DNA of 64,000 nucleotides, from NCBI RefSeq assembly GCF_048268525.1, contig NZ_JBLWVH010000016.1, forward strand, positions 17,997 to 81,996, in the 5' to 3' direction. This document shows positions 33,748 to 41,826 of the stretch, in pieces. The notes under the pieces were generated by a model. That model made no database searches and had not been told where the DNA came from. It saw nothing but the letters and a program-made list of their open reading frames with translations. The stretch comes from Maricaulis sp048268525. Lineage in GTDB: Bacteria; Pseudomonadota; Alphaproteobacteria; Caulobacterales; Maricaulaceae. The stretch's first letter is position 1, and each line of letters starts with the position of its first letter. A program made the translations under genes and the position numbers.

Positions 33748-36700
33748 TCACTCGAGATTGAGCAGTTCCGGGTCACCGCCCTGCGCCGCGATGTTGATTG
33801 ACACCGTCCGCTCGCCGGCAAAACGGTGCAGATAGTGTGGCCCGCCCGCCTTGGGACCCGTGCCAGACAAGCCCTCTCCGCCAAATGGCTGGACCCCGAC
33901 AACAGCGCCCACCATGTTGCGATTGACGTAGATATTGCCAGCCGGCACCAGCGACTGAATTTGCCTGTGGAAAGATGTCAGGCGTGAATGGATGCCGAGG
34001 GTCAGACCATAGCCCTTGTCGGCAAGCTCGGCGGCGATGGCCGACAATTCCTTGCGCTTGTAGCGGACGACGTGGAGAATCGGGCCGAACACCTCGCGCT
34101 CAAGCAGGTCCAGCGACGGCAGCTCGACCAGCGTCGGCCCGAAGAAGAAGCCGCTGTCGAACTTGTCGCCGACATCGATCTGCTTGATGATTTTCGCGCC
34201 GGCCTCCATGCGCTCGACATGGCGCAGCAGGATTTCGCGGGCCTCATTGTCGATCACCGGACCGACATCGGTTGCCGGATCGCTCGGATCGCCGATCTGC
34301 AACTCGTCCATCGCCCCGGCCAGCCCCTCGATGATCTCGTCAGCAGTGTCTTCCGGCAGGAAGATCACCCTCAGAGCCGAACACCGCTGACCGGCCGATC
34401 CGAAGGCCGAGTTGATCGCGTCGTCGATGACCTGCTCCTTCAGGGCGGTGGTATCGACGAACATGCCATTGAGACCCCCGGTTTCGGCAATCAGCGGGGC
34501 AATCGCGGTCTCACGGGCGGCCAGGGACCGATTGATCAGGCGCGCGACCTCGGTCGAACCGGTGAAGGCAACACCGGCGGTCCGGGGATCCGTGGTCAAT
34601 GCTGCTCCAACGATCTCCCCGCGGCCCGGCAGGAGGTGCAACACGTCCGCTGGCAGACCGGCGGCATGAAACATCTTCACGGCCTCAAAGGCGATCAGCG
34701 GAGTCTGCTCGGCCGGTTTGGCCAGCACGGTATTGCCGGCCGCAAGGGCAGCGGCGATCTGGCCGGCGAAGATCGCCAGCGGGAAATTCCACGGGCTGAT
34801 GGTGACGAAGACACCCCGCCCCTTCATGCCCAGATGATTGGTCTCGCCCGCCGGACCCGGCAGCCGTACGGCGCTGTCGAATTCACGCTCGGCCTGAGCG
34901 GCATAATAACGGCAGAAGTCGCCCGCCTCGCGCACTTCGGCGATGCCGTCGGCGAGGGTCTTGCCGGCCTCGACGGCCATGATCGCCAGCAGCCGGTCCA
35001 TATCCGCTTCCATGGCATCGCCCATGGCCCGCAGGATGGCGCCGCGCGCCCGACCCCCGCGCTGGTCCCAGCCCGGCTGGGCGGCAACGGCACTGTCGAA
35101 CGCGGTGTCGACATCTTCGACGGACGCGTCGACCACCGCTCCGACCTGGCGACTCATATCGACCGGTGACATCACCTGATGCGCGGCACCGTCGACCGCA
35201 TGTCCGGCCACCAGGGGTGACGCCATCAGCTGGTCTTCGCGATTGAAAGCCTCCAGGGCCCGCGCAACGCGATTACGGGCCGTAGCCTGGGCCAGATCCA
35301 ACCCGTCCGAGTTGGCCCGCTCCTCACCATAAAGATCGCGCGGCAGCGCGATCTTGGCATGACGGTCGATTGTCGCGGCCGCCTCGAACGGACCACCGGC
35401 GACCTGCTCGACCGGAACTTCGGGATCGAGGAAGGAGTGTACGAAAGAGGTGTTGGCGCCGTTCTCAAGCAGACGACGGACCAGATAAGGCAACAGGTCT
35501 TCATGGCTGCCGACCGGCGCGTAGACCCGCACCGGTGTGTCAGGGTTCAGCTGACCGTCAGCCGCGTAGAGCGCATCCCCCATGCCGTGCAATCGCTGAA
35601 ATTCGTAGGAGTCGACACCGGCCTGCTGCGCGAGTTCCCGCACGGCGGCCAACGAATGGGCGTTGTGGGTCGCAAACTGGCCATAGATCGCATCCGGCGC
35701 CCCCAGCATGACGCGGGCACAAACGAGATAGTTGAGGTCCGTCGCCGGCTTGGTGGTCCAGACCGGAAAGTCCGGCCAGCCATTCTGGTGGCCGAACTTG
35801 ATCTCACTGTCCCAATAAGCGCCCTTGACCAGACGGACCATGAAGCGACGCTCGCTGGCCCGGCCCAGCTCGATCAGCGTCTCGATCACCTGGCGGGCGC
35901 GCTTCTGGTAGGCCTGCACCGCCAACCCAAGCCCGTTCCAGCCGGCCAGTTCCGGCGCGCGCGCCAGCTTGTCGAGCAGTTTCAGCGACAGGATCAGACG
36001 GTCGGATTCCTCGGCGTCGAGGCAGAAGCTGATATCATGCGACTTCGCCGCGACCGCCTGTTCGAGCACCAGCGGGTAAAGCTCTTCGAGCACCCGCTTT
36101 TCCTTCACCGCCAGATATTTGGGGTGCAGGGCGGAGAGCTTGACCGACACGCCATGCACGCGTTCGACCGGGCCCTCTTCGCGGGCCTTTCCAACTGCGG
36201 CAATCGCTTCGAGATAGCGCTTGTGATAGCGCGCCGCGTCCTTGGCCGTGCGGGCGCCCTCGCCCAGCATGTCGAAGGAGCACAACTCACCTTCACCCTT
36301 CTTCGCGCGCTTGAGGCCTTCCTTGATGGTCCGCCCCAGCACGAATTCCTCACCCATGATGCCCATGGCACGGAAGACGGCGGCGCGAATTACCGGCTCG
36401 CCCATTTTCTGGGTCAGCTTGCGCAGATAAGTGCCGGGGCTCTTTCGCGCCTCCGGTTCGACATCGATGATGTTTCCGGTCAGCATCAGCCCGATGGTCG
36501 AGGCGTTGACCAGCCAGCTCTCGGACCGCCCCATATGCTCCGACCAGGCGCCGTCCGAAATCCGTTCCGCGATAAGCTTGTCAGCAGTGGCCGCGTCAGG
36601 GACGCGCAGCAGTGCTTCGGCCAGGCACATGAGAGCGAGCCCCTCACGGTTGGACAGGGTGAACTCCTGCAGGAAGCTGTCCATCAGCCCGCGCGCCTTG

Positions 36701-36873
36701 GTGGTCTCGCGCGCAGTCCTGACCAGCTCGACCGCGGCATCACGCACGCGCGCCTGCGCCGCATCGTCCAGCCCGGTGGCCGCCGCCAGGTCGCGGACAC
36801 TCGCCGTCTCGTCGGCGAATTTCACCGCATCAAGATCATCCCATCGCATCATGTCACGGGCCTGGACATTCAT
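33748..36873 (-). CDS. putA: Bifunctional proline dehydrogenase/pyrroline-5-carboxylate dehydrogenase
   Basis: A 1041-residue enzyme that oxidises proline to glutamate with FAD and NAD. The proline dehydrogenase barrel (about 140-460) has VKLSALHPKY, DAEESDRL, VRLVKGAYWDSEI and QRLHGMGDALY. The aldehyde dehydrogenase half (about 510-1020) has ISPWNFPLAIF, AETGGLNGMF (Glu about 797) and GSAGQRCSALRV (Cys about 831), ending PFGGEGLSGTGPKAGGPHYL. There is no ribbon-helix-helix domain, so it is not its own repressor. ATG at 36873 follows GGGAG. The NAD domain and length fit the shorter bifunctional PutA class. Confidence 0.95.
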   Translation of the reverse strand: MNVQARDMMRWDDLDAVKFADETASVRDLAAATGLDDAAQARVRDAAVELVRTARETTKARGLMDSFLQEFTLSNREGLALMCLAEALLRVPDAATADKLIAERISDGAWSEHMGRSESWLVNASTIGLMLTGNIIDVEPEARKSPGTYLRKLTQKMGEPVIRAAVFRAMGIMGEEFVLGRTIKEGLKRAKKGEGELCSFDMLGEGARTAKDAARYHKRYLEAIAAVGKAREEGPVERVHGVSVKLSALHPKYLAVKEKRVLEELYPLVLEQAVAAKSHDISFCLDAEESDRLILSLKLLDKLARAPELAGWNGLGLAVQAYQKRARQVIETLIELGRASERRFMVRLVKGAYWDSEIKFGHQNGWPDFPVWTTKPATDLNYLVCARVMLGAPDAIYGQFATHNAHSLAAVRELAQQAGVDSYEFQRLHGMGDALYAADGQLNPDTPVRVYAPVGSHEDLLPYLVRRLLENGANTSFVHSFLDPEVPVEQVAGGPFEAAATIDRHAKIALPRDLYGEERANSDGLDLAQATARNRVARALEAFNREDQLMASPLVAGHAVDGAAHQVMSPVDMSRQVGAVVDASVEDVDTAFDSAVAAQPGWDQRGGRARGAILRAMGDAMEADMDRLLAIMAVEAGKTLADGIAEVREAGDFCRYYAAQAEREFDSAVRLPGPAGETNHLGMKGRGVFVTISPWNFPLAIFAGQIAAALAAGNTVLAKPAEQTPLIAFEAVKMFHAAGLPADVLHLLPGRGEIVGAALTTDPRTAGVAFTGSTEVARLINRSLAARETAIAPLIAETGGLNGMFVDTTALKEQVIDDAINSAFGSAGQRCSALRVIFLPEDTADEIIEGLAGAMDELQIGDPSDPATDVGPVIDNEAREILLRHVERMEAGAKIIKQIDVGDKFDSGFFFGPTLVELPSLDLLEREVFGPILHVVRYKRKELSAIAAELADKGYGLTLGIHSRLTSFHRQIQSLVPAGNIYVNRNMVGAVVGVQPFGGEGLSGTGPKAGGPHYLHRFAGERTVSINIAAQGGDPELLNLE

Positions 36874-37273
36874 GGCGGAAACTCCCTGTTGGGCAAGTGA
36901 TTGGCGCGGACAATGGTATGGCGTTTTGACAAGAGCAAGCGAAGTCTTCCGCTCGTCTGTCTTCGCACTCACATCCCTTGGGCGGACCAAACAGCGAACG
37001 CCCTTCGTCTTCGAGACAAACATTGCGTGGCGACCGGTACAAGCCCGGCCTGATCACAAATTTCTTGCCCGCTAAACCGTCGCCGGCGACGAAGTCTCCC
37101 GGCTCGATGTTGCTGCTTTTCAGCCGCCCCGCCGGTCTACCGCTTTCTTCGCTTCAAGCTGCGGCATTCGCCGCTATGCTGACAGCTGACATTGCGGACC
37201 CGTTCCGCTACATCCGCAGCGCAACAACCGGACCTGCCCGGTGCTCCACGCGCCCGACCCGATACAGGATGCC
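36874..37273. other. Divergent control region of putA and a glycosyltransferase gene
   Basis: A 400-base stretch between divergent genes. I see no supportable gene, no strong terminator and no clear operator in it, though both promoters must lie here. Confidence 0.5.
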
Positions 37274-38446
37274 ATGACCGACGCCAACGAAACCCAGTCA
37301 CCCGACACCGATGCCGATCTGGACACGGAGGCCGACATCGACACCGGAAATGGCGGCGACGAACGACCGCAACGCATCATGCTGGTTACCGACGCCTGGG
37401 AGCCGCAGGTAAACGGGGTCGTGCGCACCCTGTCCCGTACCGTCGAGGAAGCCCGCGCCATGGGTCACCAGGTCGAGGTGATCCATCCCGGTCTCGGCTA
37501 CAAGACCATTCCCATGCCGACCTATCCGGAGATCAAGCTGGCGCTGGGCGCCCGCAAGGATATCGCGCAGCGCTTCAAGGCCTTTGAGCCGGAAGCCATC
37601 CACATCGCCACGGAAGGACCGCTGGGCATGGCGGCGCGGCGCATCTGCGTGAAGTGGAAACTGCCTTTCACCACCAGCTACCACACCAAATACCCTGAAT
37701 ACATCAATGCCCGCTTCCCCTTCATCCCGGTCGGCCTGGGCTATGCCTTCATGCGCTGGTTCCACAATGCCTCGGGCCGGGTGATGGTCACGACGCCGTC
37801 GATGCGTGACGATCTCGCCGGACGCGGCTTCAAGAATCTCACTGCCTGGGCGCGCGGTGTCGATGTCGACCTGTTCAATCCCGACAAGCGCTTCATCGGC
37901 GGCGAAGATGTCTATGCTGGCCTTGAACGTCCGATCTACGTCAATGTCGGCCGGATCGCGGTCGAGAAGAATATCGAAACCTTCCTCAAGCTCGACCTGC
38001 CTGGCACCAAGGTGGTTGTCGGTGACGGTCCGCAGCGCGAAGAATTGCAGGAACGCTATCCCGACGCCGTCTTCCCGGGGCCGAAATTCGGCCCCGAGCT
38101 GGCGCGCTGGTTTGCCGATGCCGACGTCTTCGTCTTCCCCAGCTGGACCGACACTTTCGGCCTGGTCAATCTGGAAGCGATGGGGTGCGGCACCCCGGTC
38201 GCGGCCTTCCCGGCGCACGGGCCCAAGGACATCATTCCCGGTTCGGGCGGTGGCTTCATCAATGACGACCTGCGCCAGGCCTGCCTGGACTGCCTCGAGA
38301 TCGACCGCGCAGCGCCGCGCGCCCATGCCGAGAAACACTCCTGGCGACAGTGCGCGATCGACTTCATTACCAATCTCACCCCGCACCCCAAACCCGAACG
38401 CCGCCGCTTCTGGCGCCGCCTGCGCAAGCGCAAGACGCTGTACTAG
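37274..38446 (+). CDS. Glycosyltransferase family 4 (GT-B) protein
   Basis: A 390-residue sugar transferase with two Rossmann-like halves. The N-terminal half begins, after a ~33-residue acidic extension, with RIMLVTDAWEPQVNGVVRTL; the C-terminal half has VNVGRIAVEKNIETFL, VVVGDGPQREEL, and the donor-binding E-X7-E region FVFPSWTDTFGLVNLEAMGCGTPV in part. This is close to the GDP-mannose or sulfoquinovosyl transferase group that acts on lipids. The tail is very basic (RRRFWRRLRKRKTLY), suggesting membrane attachment. ATG at 37274 has AGGA upstream. Confidence 0.88.
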   Translation: MTDANETQSPDTDADLDTEADIDTGNGGDERPQRIMLVTDAWEPQVNGVVRTLSRTVEEARAMGHQVEVIHPGLGYKTIPMPTYPEIKLALGARKDIAQRFKAFEPEAIHIATEGPLGMAARRICVKWKLPFTTSYHTKYPEYINARFPFIPVGLGYAFMRWFHNASGRVMVTTPSMRDDLAGRGFKNLTAWARGVDVDLFNPDKRFIGGEDVYAGLERPIYVNVGRIAVEKNIETFLKLDLPGTKVVVGDGPQREELQERYPDAVFPGPKFGPELARWFADADVFVFPSWTDTFGLVNLEAMGCGTPVAAFPAHGPKDIIPGSGGGFINDDLRQACLDCLEIDRAAPRAHAEKHSWRQCAIDFITNLTPHPKPERRRFWRRLRKRKTLY

Positions 38447-38449
38447 GGG

Positions 38450-38683
38450 TCAGTCGCCGTCCCGGTCCAGGTCCGCTGAATCGATCTCATAGTCGAGAAT
38501 GTCAGCGGGCTTGCATTCGAGCACCAGGCAGAGCCGGGACAGGGTGTCAAAGCGGACTCCTCGCACATGTCCGCGTCGCAGCAGCGACAGCTGGGTTTCG
38601 GATATGCCGATCTGTTCGGCGACATCGCGAGCGCGCACCTGTCTTCGGGCGAGGACAAGGTCAAGTGTGACGCGGACCGGCAT
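38450..38683 (-). CDS. XRE-family small DNA-binding protein
   Basis: A 77-residue Cro/CI-type regulator: the helix-turn-helix is VRARDVAEQIGISETQLSLLRRG, followed by FDTLSRLCLVLECKPADILDYE, the pattern of YozG-like proteins. It starts one base inside the stop of the DUF2975 gene (TGATG), so the two are co-translated. In many bacteria such regulators repress their own membrane-protein partner. Confidence 0.85.
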   Translation of the reverse strand: MPVRVTLDLVLARRQVRARDVAEQIGISETQLSLLRRGHVRGVRFDTLSRLCLVLECKPADILDYEIDSADLDRDGD

Positions 38684-39147
38684 CAGACGAATCCGTCCAG
38701 ATGCGCCTTCATCACCGCCGCGCGACGCGCCAGCAAGACCAGCGCCAACCCCACGAGCGCGATCGCCAGCGCATTAACATCAAGCGCGAACTCAACTCCG
38801 CGCATCTGCGTAAAACCATTGCCGATCAGGTAGATGAGGCCCGGCTGAACAATCACAACTGCCACCGCACCCAGCATCAGGGACGCGCCCATCGCCTGAA
38901 GACCCCGGATCATCGCCTCGTCGAACGCATTCCCCCGGTCGAGATCGGCGAGGACATTGGCAACGGACCACACAGCCCACAGAAAGAAGGCCGGCGCAAT
39001 CAGGCCAACCAGTCCAGCGGCCATCCGGGTGCCCACCCCGGGCCCCGGTGATGACAGGGCCGACAGATCGACCTGGCCAGCGAACAGGACGAGCCCGAGC
39101 CCGCAGACGCCGACGCGAATGAGAAGCGGGGTGGATGGATTTGGCAT
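38683..39147 (-). CDS. DUF2975 membrane protein
   Basis: A 154-residue membrane protein with four helices and the DUF2975-type segment VLADLDRGNAFDEAMIRGLQ between the second and third. It is paired with the XRE protein just downstream. This pair is widespread but of unknown function. Confidence 0.78.
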   Translation of the reverse strand: MPNPSTPLLIRVGVCGLGLVLFAGQVDLSALSSPGPGVGTRMAAGLVGLIAPAFFLWAVWSVANVLADLDRGNAFDEAMIRGLQAMGASLMLGAVAVVIVQPGLIYLIGNGFTQMRGVEFALDVNALAIALVGLALVLLARRAAVMKAHLDGFV

Positions 39148-39215
39148 GCGAAACCTCCTCGCAGAAAATTTAATCCGGAGGTCAATTTATTTAGGTTTTA
39201 GTTAAAATCAATCTA

Positions 39216-39253
39216 CAAACAAAAAAGGGGGGCGGCACTAGGGCCGCCCCCTT
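39216..39253 (-). terminator. Intrinsic terminator of the pstS-like gene
   Basis: A GC stem (39228-39236 with 39243-39251, GGGGGCGGC) is followed on the minus strand by TTTTTTGTTTG. It lies 22 bases past the stop of the gene at 39276. Confidence 0.9.
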
Positions 39254-39275
39254 GATAGCAATCGAGAAGCGAGAC

Positions 39276-40331
39276 CTATTCCGGCGACTGCGTCATTGCG
39301 GTCAGGTTGACGGCGGCGTCGCGGGTGGCGTCGCGTTCGGCGTCGGGCAGCGGGATCAGGCCGCGGTCTGTGAGATAGCCGAACTCACCCCAGGAATCCT
39401 CGGAGGTGAACTCCTCGACATAGCCGGCCAGGCCCGGAATGATCGCCGCATGCTGGTTCTTCACATAGAAGAAGAGCGAGCGGGAGACCGGATAGCTGCC
39501 GTCAGCGATATTCTCGAATTCCGGTGCGACGCCGTCGATCGAGACCGCCGAGATGCGGTCGGAGTTCTGGTCGAGGAAGGAAAAGCCGAAGACTCCAAAG
39601 GCGGTCGGCGTGTTGACCAGGGTCTGGACGATCGCATTGTCGTTTTCGCCGGCATCGATCCAGGCGCCGTCCTCACGGATGCGGCTGGCGATCTGCTCGA
39701 AACGGTCTCGGTCAATGTCGCGCAGCGCGTCCATGCAGGCGATGTGGCGGGCGCCATCCTGCAGGGCCAGCTCGACAAAGGCGTCACGGGTGCCCGAGGT
39801 CGGCGGCGGGCCGAAGACTTCAATACGCTGACGCGGCAGCGACGGGTCAATGTCCGACCAGCGCGTGTTCGGGTTGGGAATGAAGCTGGAACAGCTGTCA
39901 TCGGCCGGGACTTCGGCGGCCAGGGCAAGCCAGACCTGATCGAGGGTCATGTCGACATCAGCCGCACCGCGATCGGCCGCACCGATGACAATGCCGTCAA
40001 AACCGATCCGCACTTCGGTGATCTCGCGCACGCCGTTTTGCTGGCAGCGCTCATATTCCGAGCCGCGCATGCGGCGCGAAGCGTTGACGATGTCCGGATG
40101 CTCGGTGCCGACACCGGAACAGAACAGGCGCAGACCGCCGCCCGAGCCGGTCGATTCGACCACCGGGGTCGGCTGTCCGGTCTTGGCACCGAAGCTTTCG
40201 GCCACAGCCGTCGAGAAAGGGAATACGGTCGAAGAGCCGACAATGCGGATCTGTTCACGCTGTTGCGCCTCGGCGCCACCAGCGATCGCCACGACCGCGA
40301 GGGCGGCGGCGAGTTGAGCCTGGAGTTTCAT
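39276..40331 (-). CDS. PstS-like phosphate-binding periplasmic protein
   Basis: A 351-residue exported protein with signal peptide (1-22, ending AEA). It has the phosphate-binding core IRIVGSSTVFPFSTAVAESF, ESTGSGGGLRLFC, NASRRMRGSEYE, and PTSGTRDAFVELAL. The order is that of the PstS/SphX family, periplasmic receptors or enzymes that bind phosphate. It is 57 bases after an OprO/OprP-type porin gene on the same strand, probably one operon. There are no pstCAB genes here, so it may be an accessory phosphate binder. Confidence 0.88.
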   Translation of the reverse strand: MKLQAQLAAALAVVAIAGGAEAQQREQIRIVGSSTVFPFSTAVAESFGAKTGQPTPVVESTGSGGGLRLFCSGVGTEHPDIVNASRRMRGSEYERCQQNGVREITEVRIGFDGIVIGAADRGAADVDMTLDQVWLALAAEVPADDSCSSFIPNPNTRWSDIDPSLPRQRIEVFGPPPTSGTRDAFVELALQDGARHIACMDALRDIDRDRFEQIASRIREDGAWIDAGENDNAIVQTLVNTPTAFGVFGFSFLDQNSDRISAVSIDGVAPEFENIADGSYPVSRSLFFYVKNQHAAIIPGLAGYVEEFTSEDSWGEFGYLTDRGLIPLPDAERDATRDAAVNLTAMTQSPE

Positions 40332-40388
40332 GTCTTCAATTCCTTGCTACCAAACGATGCGGGCACGGCCAGGCCGGGCCCGGGTTGA

Positions 40389-41606
40389 TCAGAAATCCCA
40401 TTGCAGTCGAAGCTGTGCGCCCGACACGTCGGTGTCGGCTGCGCCCGGGACTGAAAGGCTGCCGTCGACGAGGTTGGCCATGATGCGAACATGGTCTTCC
40501 AGATACCAGTTCACGCCGAGGGTCCAATTGGTGAGTTCGCCCGCGGCGACACTGTCGAGGTCGGCGCGATCATAGCGCACCGCGACCTCCCAGGCACCGG
40601 GTCCGCCTTCGGAGACGGTGGTGGCGGGACGCGTGCGACCAAACTTGCCCGAGCCGGCCGAATAGGAGCGGCTTTCCCCGGTGAGAAACCAGCCCATGCT
40701 GGCGTATTGCGTGTTGAAGTCGGGATCGCCAGCCGGGCCGTCCAGCGACATGTCCATCCACTCCGCCTCGGCGTGAAAGGGGCCATTGATGACGGCAGCT
40801 TCCAGTCCCCAGAATAAAGAAGTTTCAGCTTCGCCCAGCGGACGACCGGGACGGAAATCGGCGGTGACGACGCGATCCGTAATGTGGGTCTGCGGGCGGA
40901 CACGGACACGGGTGCCGGCATCGCCATAATCAAGATGACGCACCGAGGCGCCCAGATGCACCGTGGCCTCACCACGCGTGAAGGTCCGCGTCGCACGGGC
41001 CGCGATGGCCGAGCTGTCATCCAGCTCCAGAGAGTCCGACAGGTCGCCCGGCCGGCCGCCAAAGACACCGGCGCTGAGGCTGTAATTGCTTCCCGAGCGG
41101 ACCAGCGTCGCCCCGACACGACGATCGAGGCCGAACAGGTCCGTGCCCAGTCCGCGCTCCATATATGAAATGTAGCGCGAGGAGGTCTGCTCATCGAGCG
41201 AATTGGGAGTCTTCATGTGGCCGATCTTGAAGTCGAACCCCTCCAGATCGAAGGTCAGGTAAACGTCGTTGGCGGCGATCGCCTCATTGATCCAGTCGAA
41301 TTCGGCGACATAATCGATACCGTTAAACGTACCGGTGACACCCAGGCGGGCCGTCCTGATCTCGCTGTCGGAATAGCTGGTGCCGACCGCGCCGGTCTCG
41401 AAATCGATATCGCCATAGTCCAGATAGACACGGCCCCGGAAGGTGAAGCTGTTGCCGCTGGCCGGATCCGACCAGGACGGCACACCGTCAAACTCCCATC
41501 CGCCCGTCTCCTGGGCGGAAGCATTGGCAGTGGCGATGAGGGCAGCGCTGGCAGCCAAGAGGGTGCTCGCAAGAAAACGTCGGGTCACGATGGCAATCCT
41601 GATCAT
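40389..41606 (-). CDS. Phosphate-selective porin, OprO/OprP family
   Basis: A 405-residue outer-membrane porin. Signal peptide (about 1-32, ending ASA), then FRGRVYLDYGDIDFE, FDWINEAIAANDVYLTF and FKIGHMKTPNSLDEQTSSRY, a strong OprO/P motif set, followed by beta-strands to the terminal aromatic (RLQWDF). It moves phosphate or other anions. ATG at 41606 is preferred over an upstream in-frame codon at 41651. A candidate Pho box lies 114 bases upstream. Confidence 0.88.
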   Translation of the reverse strand: MIRIAIVTRRFLASTLLAASAALIATANASAQETGGWEFDGVPSWSDPASGNSFTFRGRVYLDYGDIDFETGAVGTSYSDSEIRTARLGVTGTFNGIDYVAEFDWINEAIAANDVYLTFDLEGFDFKIGHMKTPNSLDEQTSSRYISYMERGLGTDLFGLDRRVGATLVRSGSNYSLSAGVFGGRPGDLSDSLELDDSSAIAARATRTFTRGEATVHLGASVRHLDYGDAGTRVRVRPQTHITDRVVTADFRPGRPLGEAETSLFWGLEAAVINGPFHAEAEWMDMSLDGPAGDPDFNTQYASMGWFLTGESRSYSAGSGKFGRTRPATTVSEGGPGAWEVAVRYDRADLDSVAAGELTNWTLGVNWYLEDHVRIMANLVDGSLSVPGAADTDVSGAQLRLQWDF

Positions 41607-41719
41607 CAGGACACCGCTCTGATTAGCTGCGCTATAGGCAGAATGTGTCAAAGGGGCGTCGGTTGAGTGAAGCTTTTGCTACAGTTTCGCTATTTCGCGA
41701 AAACTCGTACTTCGACTCG

Positions 41720-41748
41720 ATGACAGTTTTGCTACGGCTCGATGACAC
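41720..41748 (-). promoter_or_regulatory. Candidate Pho box upstream of the porin gene
   Basis: On the minus strand GTGTCAT and a perfect CTGTCAT (41726-41720) are 22 bases apart, two PhoB steps of 11, with a degenerate heptamer (CCGTAGC) between. The 10-base block TGTCATCGAG is repeated exactly. Confidence 0.45.
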
Positions 41749-41773
41749 CTTTGTTGCAATCGCCGGCGACCAC

Positions 41774-41808
41774 AAAAAAGCCCGGGACGCCAGCGCCCCG
41801 GGCTTTCT
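41774..41808. terminator. Bidirectional intrinsic terminator after the phn genes
   Basis: A 10-bp perfect stem (41777-41786 with 41797-41806, AAAGCCCGGG) is followed by TTTTTT on the minus strand. It lies about 20 bases past the stop of the PhnD-PhnE gene. Confidence 0.9.
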
Positions 41809-41826
41809 TCGATTATCCCCGTAAAA

